Source of the DNA: an uncultured Porticoccus sp.
Lineage (GTDB): Bacteria; Pseudomonadota; Gammaproteobacteria; Pseudomonadales; Porticoccaceae
NCBI GenBank assembly: GCA_905181945.1
Contig: CAJIZZ010000005.1
Location: 48,031 to 112,030 of the forward strand
Reading direction: 5' to 3'
DNA: 64,000 nt
The position numbers and the translations under genes are program-made. The notes under the pieces are model-generated. The model worked only from the letters and a program-made list of their open reading frames with translations. It did no database searches and was not told the origin of the DNA. Numbering within the stretch: position 1 is the first letter of the stretch; every line of letters begins with the position of its first letter. Positions 45,761-54,888 of this stretch are shown one piece after another.

Positions 45761-47185
45761 ATGACATTTGTTGTGCCGCAATTTGATCTAGCTCGAGTGC
45801 TCGTTGTAGGAGACCTCATGCTTGATAGTTATTGGCATGGAGCATCTACTCGTATCTCCCCTGAGGCTCCAGTGCCAGTGGTGAACATAGATCAATCTGA
45901 AGAGAGACTCGGTGGTGCCGGCAATGTGGCATTAAATCTGGCTTCGTTAGGGGCATCTGTCGTTGTTGTTGGCGTTGTTGGCAATGATGAGGATGGGAGA
46001 ACGCTTAGAGTTAAACTGGAATCTGCCAATATATGTTGCGATTTACAAATTTCAACATCTAAGCCAACAATCAAAAAACTTCGGATTATCAGCCAACATC
46101 AGCATCTTCTTCGATTGGATTTTGAAGAGCGCTTTACTGTCGAAGACTCCTCGCAGCTATTCAAGAAGGTTGAGGCTTTAATTTCCGGCTCCAAGGCACT
46201 GATTCTTTCTGATTACGCAAAAGGCTCTTTGCAAGACCCATGTTCATTAATAAATCTAGCCCGTAAATATGAAATTCCTGTATTGGTCGACCCAAAGGGG
46301 GTTGATTTTGAGCGATACAGGGGTGCTACACTTTTAACCCCTAACTTTTCTGAGTTTCAAGCAGTAGTAGGTGTCTGCACTAATGAGCAGATGTTAGCCG
46401 AGAAAGGCGACTCACTAATGGCATCGCTAGATATAGCAGCATTATTGATCACTCGCAGCGAAAAAGGTATGACACTTTTACGACAAAATCTCCCGCCCTT
46501 CCATCTGCCTGCACGCGCTCGCGAAGTTTTTGATGTCACTGGAGCCGGCGATACTGTTATTTCATTGCTAGCAGGCGCCCTCGCTTCGGGGGCTGATATG
46601 TTGGATGCAGTCACAATGGCTAATATTGCAGCTGGAATTGTAGTAGGAAAATTGGGGACGTCGACTGTTAGTCACCCAGAGTTATGCCATGCTATGTATG
46701 CAGACCATGGTGCTGAATTCGGCGTGACAAACGACGAGCAATTAATGGCTCATGTGATCGACGCAAGAGCTAGAGGCGAAAGAATTGTATTTACCAACGG
46801 GTGTTTTGATATTCTTCATGCTGGCCATGTTGGTTATCTCAAGCAGGCCAGAGAAACAGGAGACAGGCTGATTGTGGCCATCAATGCAGATGCCTCTGTC
46901 TCAAGATTAAAAGGCCTTGGTCGTCCAATTAACTCAGTAGATCGACGCATGGCTGTATTGGCGGCACTAAAATCTGTCGATTGGATTGTGGCTTTTGACG
47001 ACGAGACCCCAGAGCGCTTACTTACTCTAATTAAACCAGATGTTTTGGTTAAAGGTGGAGATTATAGCCGTAACGAAGTTGTTGGTTTCGAAATAGTTGA
47101 TTCTTATGGCGGAGAGGTTCAGGTGTTAAATTACTTTGAAGACTGCTCGACCACCGCTATTGTAAAAAAAATCCAAGAGAAATAA
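45761..47185 (+). CDS. hldE: Bifunctional heptose-7-phosphate kinase/heptose-1-phosphate adenylyltransferase
   Basis: A 474-residue fusion enzyme making ADP-heptose for WaaC and WaaF. The N-terminal ribokinase-fold domain (to about 320) begins RVLVVGDLMLDSYWHG and ends with the catalytic FDVTGAGDTVIS; the C-terminal nucleotidyltransferase (about 345-474) has the signature FTNGCFDILHAGHVGYL. Length matches E. coli HldE (477). The domain fusion is intact. A msbA gene that neighbours hldE in Pseudomonas is absent here. Confidence 0.97.
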   Translation: MTFVVPQFDLARVLVVGDLMLDSYWHGASTRISPEAPVPVVNIDQSEERLGGAGNVALNLASLGASVVVVGVVGNDEDGRTLRVKLESANICCDLQISTSKPTIKKLRIISQHQHLLRLDFEERFTVEDSSQLFKKVEALISGSKALILSDYAKGSLQDPCSLINLARKYEIPVLVDPKGVDFERYRGATLLTPNFSEFQAVVGVCTNEQMLAEKGDSLMASLDIAALLITRSEKGMTLLRQNLPPFHLPARAREVFDVTGAGDTVISLLAGALASGADMLDAVTMANIAAGIVVGKLGTSTVSHPELCHAMYADHGAEFGVTNDEQLMAHVIDARARGERIVFTNGCFDILHAGHVGYLKQARETGDRLIVAINADASVSRLKGLGRPINSVDRRMAVLAALKSVDWIVAFDDETPERLLTLIKPDVLVKGGDYSRNEVVGFEIVDSYGGEVQVLNYFEDCSTTAIVKKIQEK

Positions 47186-47209
47186 GCAGTATTCTCAATG
47201 GTATGTCGA

Positions 47210-48007
47210 CTAGAGCTTTCGGGCCGATAACTCCTTTGCTTTTGCTGCATTGTCACTTAGATGAGAAGGATTTATTGTACCTACAATTATGCTACTTACC
47301 CCTGGGTGTTCAAAAATCATTTGAAAGCCCTCTCTTACAGAATCCTCCGCCATTGATTTGACTGCATGGCCGCTAGCCAAAGCTTTTTTGATAAGCAATC
47401 CTTTGTTATGGGCAGCGCAGTAATCAATAACCGGAAGTTCATCGTTATACTCTAGGTTCCATGCCACCATCACTCCATCTGATTTTTTTGCCGCTAAAAG
47501 TCCACCTTCTATGGTTTTACAGGACATGCCAAAAGCTTGAATCTTGCCTTCAGTTTTAAGCTGAGCAAGCGTTTCTAGGGTTCCATGATTGTTGATGATA
47601 TTTTCATCATCGCCGTCTGAATGCACCAATACAATATCGATAATGTCAGTGTTGAGCCTTTTCAAGCTTCGTTCAACACTGATTCGTGTGTATGCAGGCG
47701 AGAAGTTAAACTGTGATACACCATCTTGGAATTCTTCGCCAACCTTGCTGCAAATTATCCATTGATTGCGCAGCCCTTTTAGCAGTTTCCCCAAGCGTTC
47801 CTCGCTATTACCATAAGATGGAGCTGTATCGATTAAATTAATGCCAAGGGCGCTTGCTTGGGCTATTAAGTTCGCTGCATCTCGATCATCTGGAATTGTA
47901 TAGCTTTGAGGGTATTTAACCCCTCGATTGCGACCAAGTTTAACTGTCCCTAAGCCTAGGGTGCTAATTTCAATTCCAGTATTACCAAAAATTCTCTTGG
48001 GAAGCAA
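47210..48007 (-). CDS. Aldo/keto reductase
   Basis: An NADPH-dependent AKR-fold oxidoreductase. I set the start at the TTG at 48007 (265 residues), which has GGAG 7 nt upstream and lies just past the stop of the preceding gene; the longest frame starts at 48034 inside that gene. The catalytic tetrad is visible: Asp and Tyr in DTAPSYGNSEERLG, Lys in ICSKVGE and His in VLVHSDG. GVSSIIVGTINPSHL is the cofactor-phosphate segment. It pairs with the FAD protein upstream, as in Pseudomonas between hldE and waaA. Substrate unknown. Confidence 0.87.
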   Translation of the reverse strand: MLPKRIFGNTGIEISTLGLGTVKLGRNRGVKYPQSYTIPDDRDAANLIAQASALGINLIDTAPSYGNSEERLGKLLKGLRNQWIICSKVGEEFQDGVSQFNFSPAYTRISVERSLKRLNTDIIDIVLVHSDGDDENIINNHGTLETLAQLKTEGKIQAFGMSCKTIEGGLLAAKKSDGVMVAWNLEYNDELPVIDYCAAHNKGLLIKKALASGHAVKSMAEDSVREGFQMIFEHPGVSSIIVGTINPSHLSDNAAKAKELSARKL

Positions 48008-48009
48008 AG

Positions 48010-49230
48010 CTAGTCTCCAAACGCTGTTTGCCAAGGGGTTTTGGCTATATCAGGCGAATCTAAAAAAGATAGATTAGGTACCGGTGCTTCAGACTTCTGT
48101 AACTGCTTCGCATCTAGCAGTGCAATAACTTCATCGGCTAGATTAGGGCACAGTGTAAGTTTGGTCGGCCAGGCCACAGTAATATTAGAGTGTTTTTTAG
48201 TGCTGCTAGCAAATGCTTTATCAGGTCTGGTAAAGTTGTTTTGTCTTGGTTCGGCTCTTTCTATAGGCAATGCTGCCCATTCGGCGTTAGATAGATCAAC
48301 CCAAGGCATTAGCTTAAAGATCTCTTCTTCTGCATTTTGGATGATAACCTCGGGGGGTAACCCGACACCTTTTTCTGCCAAGCTGCCACCTAGGTACCAG
48401 ACCTGAGTCTTTTCATCACAGGGGTGACTCGAAATGGTTAGTCTTGGTGTTTTTTCTGCCCCCAAGCAATGACCATAAAAAGAATGTGGGTAGGTATGCT
48501 TGACCATTAGCATATGCAAGGGTCGTCGTTGCATACGAGGAGAATCTTCTCCAATTTCATTTAAAATAGATTCATTGCCTTCGCCCGCAGTTAGTACGAA
48601 TTGATTAGCATTTAGTGAATATTCTTGATTATTATAAAAGAAAACCAAAGATGCCTTGTTGTTAGCATCTTTTCGCCATTGCGTCTTTTCCCAGTTAATT
48701 TTAAAAATACGGCCAAGGTAATTATTGGCTAGAACCTTAACAACGCTAGGCACATCCAGAACTATGTCCAATAGCTTATAAACGCTACCTTTAAATTGAT
48801 TGTTTTGAAAAATAGGAGGTAGATCATCTTTAGGTACTTTATTTATACGTCCGCGAGCAGCCTTGCTTGCTAAAAACGTAGTCATTTTTGACAAGACACT
48901 TGTGTTGGACCACATGTAAAAATGATCGCTTAATTTGGCGGCACCTTTTAGATCGACATCTCCATGGCCTGCCATACATTGCTGCCAGTGGGTTGGCATT
49001 TCAGCAATAGCTTCTGATGCACCTGTTAGGGCTCCATTTAGGGTATATTTCATACCGCCATGTATCATTCCTTGGCTTGCTACAGTCTGATCGCTACCAA
49101 GAGCATTTTTTTCGAACAATATAGCATTGTAGCCTTTTCTAACTAGGCGGTTTAGCAACCATAATCCAGCCACGCCTCCTCCAATAATAGCGATATCACA
49201 GGTCATCTGTTGTTGTTCGGTTGCGGCCAT
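48010..49230 (-). CDS. FAD-dependent oxidoreductase (DAO/GlpD-like)
   Basis: A 406-residue flavoprotein. The dinucleotide-binding fold is at the N terminus (AIIGGGVAGLWLLNRL, about 14-29, then FEKNALGSDQTVASQGMIHGG). The rest resembles the DAO superfamily including glycerol-3-phosphate dehydrogenase; FVLTAGEGNE is the FAD-contact segment. ATG codons at 49230 and 49206 are both possible. No TM segment. Its conserved neighbour is the aldo/keto reductase, suggesting linked redox steps. Real function unknown. Confidence 0.83.
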   Translation of the reverse strand: MAATEQQQMTCDIAIIGGGVAGLWLLNRLVRKGYNAILFEKNALGSDQTVASQGMIHGGMKYTLNGALTGASEAIAEMPTHWQQCMAGHGDVDLKGAAKLSDHFYMWSNTSVLSKMTTFLASKAARGRINKVPKDDLPPIFQNNQFKGSVYKLLDIVLDVPSVVKVLANNYLGRIFKINWEKTQWRKDANNKASLVFFYNNQEYSLNANQFVLTAGEGNESILNEIGEDSPRMQRRPLHMLMVKHTYPHSFYGHCLGAEKTPRLTISSHPCDEKTQVWYLGGSLAEKGVGLPPEVIIQNAEEEIFKLMPWVDLSNAEWAALPIERAEPRQNNFTRPDKAFASSTKKHSNITVAWPTKLTLCPNLADEVIALLDAKQLQKSEAPVPNLSFLDSPDIAKTPWQTAFGD

Positions 49231-49420
49231 GCTAGCTGGGTTCCTTTGGGGTAACTTTTATTCTAATTTTTTAAAAAAATGATTAACCAGTTATTTTTTC
49301 GAGCATTGATTTAGAAGACTAGTATAGCCCGACTAATATCATTATGCTTTCAGAAGAATTTTCGGAGTTATTAAGTTGATGCTCAAATATATATTTTAAT
49401 TTTTTGATTGGCTCTGTTAT

Positions 49421-50695
49421 ATGTACCGTATATTTTACACAATTCTACTTTATTTTTTAACGCCTTTGGTGGTGTTGAGAATGTTTTGGCGCGCTCGAAA
49501 AAATCCTCAATATAGTGATCGCTGGCACGAAAGATTTGGCTTTGTTCCTGAAATTGATGCGAGCCAAGAAGTAGTTTGGATACATTCTGTTTCAGTGGGG
49601 GAAACGTTGGCAGCAGTGCCGTTGATAAAAAAACTCAAGAAACTCTATCCCGATAAACTTTTGGTGATAACCACCACAACTCTTACAGGTTCAGAAAGAG
49701 TGCAGTCCATTTTTTCTAGCGGGATTTATCATGTCTATGCTCCCTACGATTTACCGGATACTGTGAATCGTTTTTTGAGGCGCGTGCATCCAAGTTTAGT
49801 GATAATTATGGAAACAGAATTATGGCCAAATCTAGTTAATTATTGCCATGATGCCGACATACCTGTGATTATTGCTAATGCCAGAATGTCAGAAAAATCC
49901 TCAAGGGGATACCAAAGGTTTTCTCGACTTACAAAGAATATGCTAGAAAAAATTAATTATGTAGTGGCGCAACATGTTGATGACGGTAAAAATTTTTTGA
50001 AGCTAGGGTTGAGCGAAACACAATTGATGATTGCTGGAAATATCAAGTTTGACGTCGCGCTAAATAGTGAGCTATCTAGTGAATCATCTAGATTAAAATT
50101 AGACTGGTCCAGTCAAAATAATCGACGAATATTTCTTGCAGCTAGCACTCATCGAGGTGAAGACGAGATAGTCCTAGATGCTTACAAGAAGATAAGAAAA
50201 AATTATCCAGAGATTTTGCTAGTTATGGTGCCGAGACACCCTGAAAGATTTTCTGAGGTAGCGCAACTCTGTTTGGAGCATGGCTTAAGTATCGTCAAGA
50301 GGAGTGATGGTGTTAGGCCAGAAATACGTGATCAGGTTTTGCTTGGAGACACCATGGGAGAACTTATGCTTTTTTATGGGGCATGCGATGTCTCTTTCGT
50401 AGGAGGGAGTTTGGTTCCATCCGGAGGGCATAGTTTAATTGAGCCAGCCATCTGGGGAACTCCACTGATCAGCGGTCCATCACTATATAATTTTTCTGAA
50501 GTATCGCGATTACTTGAAGATGCCCAAGGTATGCGTATATGTCAAGACTCCAGTAGCATGGCCAAGATTGTTCAGGAGCTTTTGGGAGATACCTTAGAAG
50601 CAGAACGAATGGGAGCTGCTGCAAAATCTGTGGCAGAAGGTAATCGAGGAGCTTTAAATAAACTGATGAAGATTATTGATGGGCAGATTTCATGA
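49421..50695 (+). CDS. waaA: 3-deoxy-D-manno-octulosonic acid transferase
   Basis: A 424-residue GT30 enzyme that adds Kdo to lipid IVA, the first core step. An N-terminal membrane anchor (about 1-22) precedes WIHSVSVGETLAAVPLIKKL with the catalytic Glu, then ETELWPNL, and the donor domain SFVGGSLVPSGGHSLIEPAIWG. The 190-bp upstream region holds no hexamers I can assign with confidence. The gene ends 23 nt inside the 3' end of the convergent tolC. Confidence 0.96.
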   Translation: MYRIFYTILLYFLTPLVVLRMFWRARKNPQYSDRWHERFGFVPEIDASQEVVWIHSVSVGETLAAVPLIKKLKKLYPDKLLVITTTTLTGSERVQSIFSSGIYHVYAPYDLPDTVNRFLRRVHPSLVIIMETELWPNLVNYCHDADIPVIIANARMSEKSSRGYQRFSRLTKNMLEKINYVVAQHVDDGKNFLKLGLSETQLMIAGNIKFDVALNSELSSESSRLKLDWSSQNNRRIFLAASTHRGEDEIVLDAYKKIRKNYPEILLVMVPRHPERFSEVAQLCLEHGLSIVKRSDGVRPEIRDQVLLGDTMGELMLFYGACDVSFVGGSLVPSGGHSLIEPAIWGTPLISGPSLYNFSEVSRLLEDAQGMRICQDSSSMAKIVQELLGDTLEAERMGAAAKSVAEGNRGALNKLMKIIDGQIS

Positions 50696-52088
50696 CAATA
50701 ATTTCCGGATCAAGCCAGTTATTTAGCTCGATAAGGTCCTTAGGACTCAACTGTCCAGACACTTCCTTGAGACGTAAGAGGCTATCAATATAGTCGTAAC
50801 GAGAGTCAGCATAGTCTCTCTTAGCTTGATATAGACTTCGCTGTGCAATTAAAACATCAGCAATATTTCGAGTTCCTGCCTCATAACTTTCTTCGGTGGA
50901 AGTTAATACACTTTTTGCTGAACCTACAGCCTGTTCGCGAGCCTGCACTCGCGCAACGTTTGTGAAAACCTGCAAGTGCTGAGACTTGGTTTGCTGTGCG
51001 ATGCTTCGTTTTTTGCCTACCCAAACTGCCTTCAGCTGCAAAGACTGCTGCATGGCTTGCCTTCTTTCAGCGCTTATAAGCCCTCCAGTAAAAATAGGCA
51101 CACTGATTTCCACCCCAGTGCTATATCCTAAAGAGCTGCTTTCAGATGGGCTTGAAAAGGTGGTGTTGGTTTGCAGGTCTGTTCCCATAAAGTAGCTATC
51201 AGAACGATCATCATAGTAAGATATAGATCCTGTTAATTTTGGCAAATGTTCATATTTTTTTGATTTTGCATTTTGCGCTGCTGCATCTCGGGCATGACGA
51301 GCAGCCTTAAGTGAAAAATTATTTGCCAGTGCAAATTGAACCCATGCCTCTCGACCTAAGGGCTCTGGTTTTATAATAGGAAAACCGGTAGCTAGTCCGA
51401 CCAGTTTTTCATGAGGCTGACCTGTCAGGACTGTTAGGCCCTCAAAAGCTATATCAAGAGCAGCTGTTGCTTCTAGAGATTTAACTTGGGCGTTATCATA
51501 GGCGGCCTTAGTTTCATGTATTTCTGTGATAGGGGTTAACCCAACCTCAAAACGTTTCTTAGCCTGGTCCAGTTGATCTCTTATAGCCTCTTCTTCAGCA
51601 ATCGTTGATTCTAAAGTTTCCCTTGCTCTGAGAACTCCATAATAAGTATCAGCGCATCTTAGTATGAAGGATTGCTGATTTGCAGAAAATTGCAATTGAG
51701 CCTCATAACTGAGCTCTTTTCCTTGTTGAAAAGAAAACCATGCGGGCAAATTAAAAATTGGCTGAGATAGCGTTATGGAGTAACTTTTTTTGTCCTGATC
51801 GGTATTGCCCTTGCGACCGAATATTGAGCTTTGACCTAAAACCGAAGTCGATGAACCTTTCCATTCATTTTCTGAGTATGTACCTATGGCATCAATATTC
51901 GGCAATAATGCCGCCCTGTTAATATTTTTTGATTCTGTTTTTGCAAGATATTCAGCCTGTGCCGCTAGCAGCTCAGAGTCGTTGCGCAAAGATACCTTAT
52001 AAATCTGTAACAGTGTGTCTGCGCTCCAACATAACGGGGCCAATATGCCTAGACTGATGAGGATAAAAAAATTAGCAAAACGGTTCAT
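50673..52088 (-). CDS. tolC: TolC-family outer membrane efflux channel
   Basis: A 471-residue outer-membrane factor. A signal peptide (MNRFANFFILISLGILAPL...CWS, cleaved about residue 22) is followed by the duplicated coiled-coil/beta repeat: DTLLQIYKVSLRNDSEL opens the first repeat and the ARQRYEVG-like KKRFEVGLTPITEIHETKAAYDNA the membrane-distal coil, repeated later as EESYEAGTRNIADVLIAQRSL. It docks with RND and ABC pumps for drug or protein export. Its last 23 nt overlap the waaA end on the other strand. Confidence 0.95.
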   Translation of the reverse strand: MNRFANFFILISLGILAPLCWSADTLLQIYKVSLRNDSELLAAQAEYLAKTESKNINRAALLPNIDAIGTYSENEWKGSSTSVLGQSSIFGRKGNTDQDKKSYSITLSQPIFNLPAWFSFQQGKELSYEAQLQFSANQQSFILRCADTYYGVLRARETLESTIAEEEAIRDQLDQAKKRFEVGLTPITEIHETKAAYDNAQVKSLEATAALDIAFEGLTVLTGQPHEKLVGLATGFPIIKPEPLGREAWVQFALANNFSLKAARHARDAAAQNAKSKKYEHLPKLTGSISYYDDRSDSYFMGTDLQTNTTFSSPSESSSLGYSTGVEISVPIFTGGLISAERRQAMQQSLQLKAVWVGKKRSIAQQTKSQHLQVFTNVARVQAREQAVGSAKSVLTSTEESYEAGTRNIADVLIAQRSLYQAKRDYADSRYDYIDSLLRLKEVSGQLSPKDLIELNNWLDPEIIVMKSAHQ

Positions 52089-52226
52089 TCAAATTTTTCC
52101 AATTTTGGTGCTGATGATGCTACATTAAGTCTATCAGATTTCCTCGGACTAGCCATTGCTAGAGTATTTATGTCATGAGATTTTTAAGTTTATGAAAAAA
52201 ACTAACCAAAAAATTGCGTATTGGCT

Positions 52227-52838
52227 ATGACGATGCCTAGACATAAATATAACTCTCAGGATGTTTTGGTGAAAAAGCAAGAAGAAGTGTTTTCTGGTTT
52301 TTTTAAAATGCTTCGAATTACTTTGCGCCATAAGCTTTTTTCTGGTGCGTGGAGCAAACCTATTGAGCGAGAACTATTTCAGCGTAACGCTGCTGTAGGG
52401 ATTTTGCTTTATGACCCTATACACAAGCTAGTGGGGCTGATAGAGCAGTTTCGGGTGGGGGCGTTAGATGAACGGAGTGGACCTTGGCTGTTTGAGGTTG
52501 TTGCTGGTATGGTTGATTCTGGAGAGTCGCTGGAGGAAGCGGCTTTGCGAGAAGTGAAAGAAGAAGTTGATATCGAAGACATCGAATTAAAGCATATTTG
52601 TGAGTATTGGGTGAGTCCTGGAGGAACGAACGAACACATGCATCTTTATTGTGGGGTCACTAACCTGATCGGCCTCAAAGGCAATTGCGGCATGAATGAG
52701 CACTCTGAGGATATTTCTCTGCATATCATTGCTGAAGATGATGTATTCTTATGTTTAGAAAAAGGACAATGCAACAATGCGGCAACTACAATCTCTTTGA
52801 TGTGGCTACAAAAGCAGTCCAATAATTTTTTTAGCTAA
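52227..52838 (+). CDS. nudF: ADP-ribose pyrophosphatase (Nudix)
   Basis: Splits ADP-ribose into AMP and ribose 5-phosphate. The frame can start at TTG 52221, ATG 52227 or ATG 52233; I use 52227 (203 residues). The Nudix box is GMVDSGESLEEAALREVKEEVDI; the catalytic REVxEE is intact, but the canonical Gly after it is Asp, a mild deviation. IEQFRVGALD and GGTNEHMHLYCG match NudF. It opens the nudF-yqiB-cpdA-yqiA-parE run conserved in gammaproteobacteria, divergent from tolC. Confidence 0.93.
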   Translation: MTMPRHKYNSQDVLVKKQEEVFSGFFKMLRITLRHKLFSGAWSKPIERELFQRNAAVGILLYDPIHKLVGLIEQFRVGALDERSGPWLFEVVAGMVDSGESLEEAALREVKEEVDIEDIELKHICEYWVSPGGTNEHMHLYCGVTNLIGLKGNCGMNEHSEDISLHIIAEDDVFLCLEKGQCNNAATTISLMWLQKQSNNFFS

Positions 52839-52859
52839 CCATTTTATACCTGTGTCGAT

Positions 52860-53348
52860 ATGACCAAATGTGGAGCAAGTCGTTTGATAGCGAATATTAG
52901 AGCCCAATATAAGATAGACCTTCATGCCTATATGGCTGATGGCGATGCTAACTATGCTCGGCTATTAAAGTTATTCCCTAAGATTGATGAGGCTGATCAG
53001 CGCAAGATCTACGTTTGTAGCGCAGGCAAGCATATCTTGCGATTTCAGGTGTTAGAAAGAACGCCTTATACAACGTTGATAAAGCTTGATGAGGAAACGG
53101 GTACATATGTCCCATGCAAAAGATTAGATTCATGGTTGAAATTACCTCTCTTGAAATTAAGACTGTACCACGATGCGAAGATGGCAGAGGTGGTGTCCTG
53201 TGATGGAGTTAGGCATATTCGCCCACGCTACGAGTATTTGAATAAAAATAGGTATCAGCCGGATGAAAAAGCTCAATGGAATCAATTTCTCTCAGAATGG
53301 TTAGCGTATTGTCTTGAGTTTGGGTATGACCCTGTTCCAGTGTTTTAG
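52860..53348 (+). CDS. yqiB: DUF1249 family protein YqiB
   Basis: A 162-residue soluble protein of uncharacterised family DUF1249 (YqiB), always found near nudF and cpdA. Diagnostic stretches are MADGDANYARLLKLFP near the N terminus, the LERTPYTTLIKL strand region and the basic RLYHDAKMAEV segment, ending with EWLAYCLEFGYDPVP. It lacks catalytic signatures I recognise. The start ATG is 21 nt after nudF. Function unknown. Confidence 0.9.
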   Translation: MTKCGASRLIANIRAQYKIDLHAYMADGDANYARLLKLFPKIDEADQRKIYVCSAGKHILRFQVLERTPYTTLIKLDEETGTYVPCKRLDSWLKLPLLKLRLYHDAKMAEVVSCDGVRHIRPRYEYLNKNRYQPDEKAQWNQFLSEWLAYCLEFGYDPVPVF

Positions 53349-53439
53349 ATTTTCTGTCTTTTCTTGAGACCCAAACAGCATCTGATTGAAGGTATGTGAG
53401 GTATTTGGGCGCCAAAGAAGTAAACTGAAGAGAGATATT

Positions 53440-54177
53440 ATGGTGCGGCTTGTACAGATTACAGATTGCCATTTGGGCGCAGAAAAAAATTTTATATCGC
53501 ATGGCGTAAATACTTACGAGAGTTTCTCTAGAGTACTGCATGAAATTACCACTAAATTGCCCCCCTCCTTAATTATCGCTTCGGGTGATATTTCTTCTTC
53601 GGGCGAAGAATGCTCGTATCAACTTTTTTCTGATGTAATGGAATCTTCATTGATACCCTATAGATGGCTTCCTGGTAATCATGACGATTTTTTGATGATG
53701 AGCAATATAATTGTGCAGCCCTTTGTTCGGGTAGAAAAGCAAGAAAACTGGGCTGTTGTTTCTTTGGTTAGCGCCGATCCTGGAAACGTGGCTGGCGTAA
53801 TTGCAAAAGATGAAATCGAGCAGCTAAGGAGTTTATTAAAAAATTGCCAGAATTATTTTGTGCTGCTCTTTGTTCATCATCACCCTGTGAGTATAAATTC
53901 CAGGTGGCTGGATGAGCACTGCATATCAAATAACTGGCAAGTTGAAGAAATATTAGCTCAATATGATAATGTAAGGGGGGTATTTACCGGCCATGTCCAT
54001 CAAGAAAGAGTTACTAATTGGAATGATTTGCTTGTTTATAATACCCCCTCAACTTGTTTTCAGTTTGCTAGTGATGCTGAACGTTTTCAGTTAGGTGAAA
54101 AAGCGCCTGGTTATCGATGGATTGAGCTATATCCGGATGGCTCTTTTGATACAGGAGTGAATTATCTGAAAGCCTGA
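53440..54177 (+). CDS. cpdA: 3',5'-cyclic AMP phosphodiesterase CpdA
   Basis: A 245-residue calcineurin-type metallophosphoesterase that hydrolyses cAMP. The ATG at 53440 has GAAGAGAG upstream and is followed directly by VRLVQITDCHLG; an earlier in-frame ATG at 53386 adds 18 unrelated residues. Metal ligands are in TDCHLG, ASGDISSSG, LPGNHDD, VHHHPV and GHVHQE. Its presence implies cAMP signalling in the cell although no crp is in this window. Confidence 0.93.
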   Translation: MVRLVQITDCHLGAEKNFISHGVNTYESFSRVLHEITTKLPPSLIIASGDISSSGEECSYQLFSDVMESSLIPYRWLPGNHDDFLMMSNIIVQPFVRVEKQENWAVVSLVSADPGNVAGVIAKDEIEQLRSLLKNCQNYFVLLFVHHHPVSINSRWLDEHCISNNWQVEEILAQYDNVRGVFTGHVHQERVTNWNDLLVYNTPSTCFQFASDAERFQLGEKAPGYRWIELYPDGSFDTGVNYLKA

Positions 54178-54276
54178 TATGCAGACATGAGCTAATTTTG
54201 AGAAGGCTATATTTATTGTCTTTAATTGCGTAAAACTACTTTGATTTATCTGTTCTCTTGAAAGAATTTATATCAC

Positions 54277-54282
54277 TATAAT
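54277..54282 (+). promoter_or_regulatory. Possible -10 element upstream of yqiA
   Basis: A perfect TATAAT lies 30 bp upstream of the yqiA start in the 134-bp gap after cpdA. The -35 region (TTCTCT or the closer TTGAAA) is poor. It may give yqiA-parE transcription independent of cpdA. Confidence 0.25.
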
Positions 54283-54311
54283 GCCTTGATGTAGAAAAAC
54301 TCTGGTGGGTT

Positions 54312-54878
54312 ATGACAATAATTTATATTCATGGGTTTAACAGCTCTCCAGCTTCTTTGAAGGCAAGGCAAACTAAGGATTGGCTGGAAAAATCATCTTT
54401 AGATCGCAGCTTTCTGTGCCCGGCGTTAGATGGCGATACGTTTATTGCAATTGACCAGCTGCAGGCCATTATTGATCAGTGCAGGGAGCCTGTTGGACTC
54501 ATCGGCAGCTCTTTGGGCGGGTATTATGCAACCTGGCTCGCTAAAAAATATGGCCTAAAGGCGGTACTTGTTAATCCAGCCGTCCGTCCGTACGAGTCTA
54601 TGAGTAAGTACTTGGGAGAAAACACCAATTACCATTCTGGTGAGCGTTATATGCTAAACCAGAGTCATATTGACATGCTTCGAGATTTGGATACCAAAGA
54701 GATATGCGTGCCAGATAGTATCTGGGTGTTGCTTCAAACAGGTGATGAGGTGCTAGATTATCGTCAGGCGAGGATGAAGTATTCTCATTGTATTTTGACT
54801 ATCGAGCCTGGCGGCGATCATAGCTTTCAAAATTATACGCGGCATTTACCTGCCATTATTGATTTTTTACAACCATAG
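54312..54878 (+). CDS. yqiA: Esterase YqiA (UPF0227)
   Basis: A 188-residue alpha/beta-hydrolase with the nucleophile elbow GSSLGG (Ser67), HGFNSSP near the N terminus forming the oxyanion hole, the acid in QTGDEVLDY and the His in GGDHSF. Members hydrolyse short acyl esters in vitro; the natural substrate is unknown. parE starts 10 nt downstream, so the two are co-transcribed as in other gammaproteobacteria. Confidence 0.92.
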   Translation: MTIIYIHGFNSSPASLKARQTKDWLEKSSLDRSFLCPALDGDTFIAIDQLQAIIDQCREPVGLIGSSLGGYYATWLAKKYGLKAVLVNPAVRPYESMSKYLGENTNYHSGERYMLNQSHIDMLRDLDTKEICVPDSIWVLLQTGDEVLDYRQARMKYSHCILTIEPGGDHSFQNYTRHLPAIIDFLQP

Positions 54879-54888
54879 TCGATTTTTT

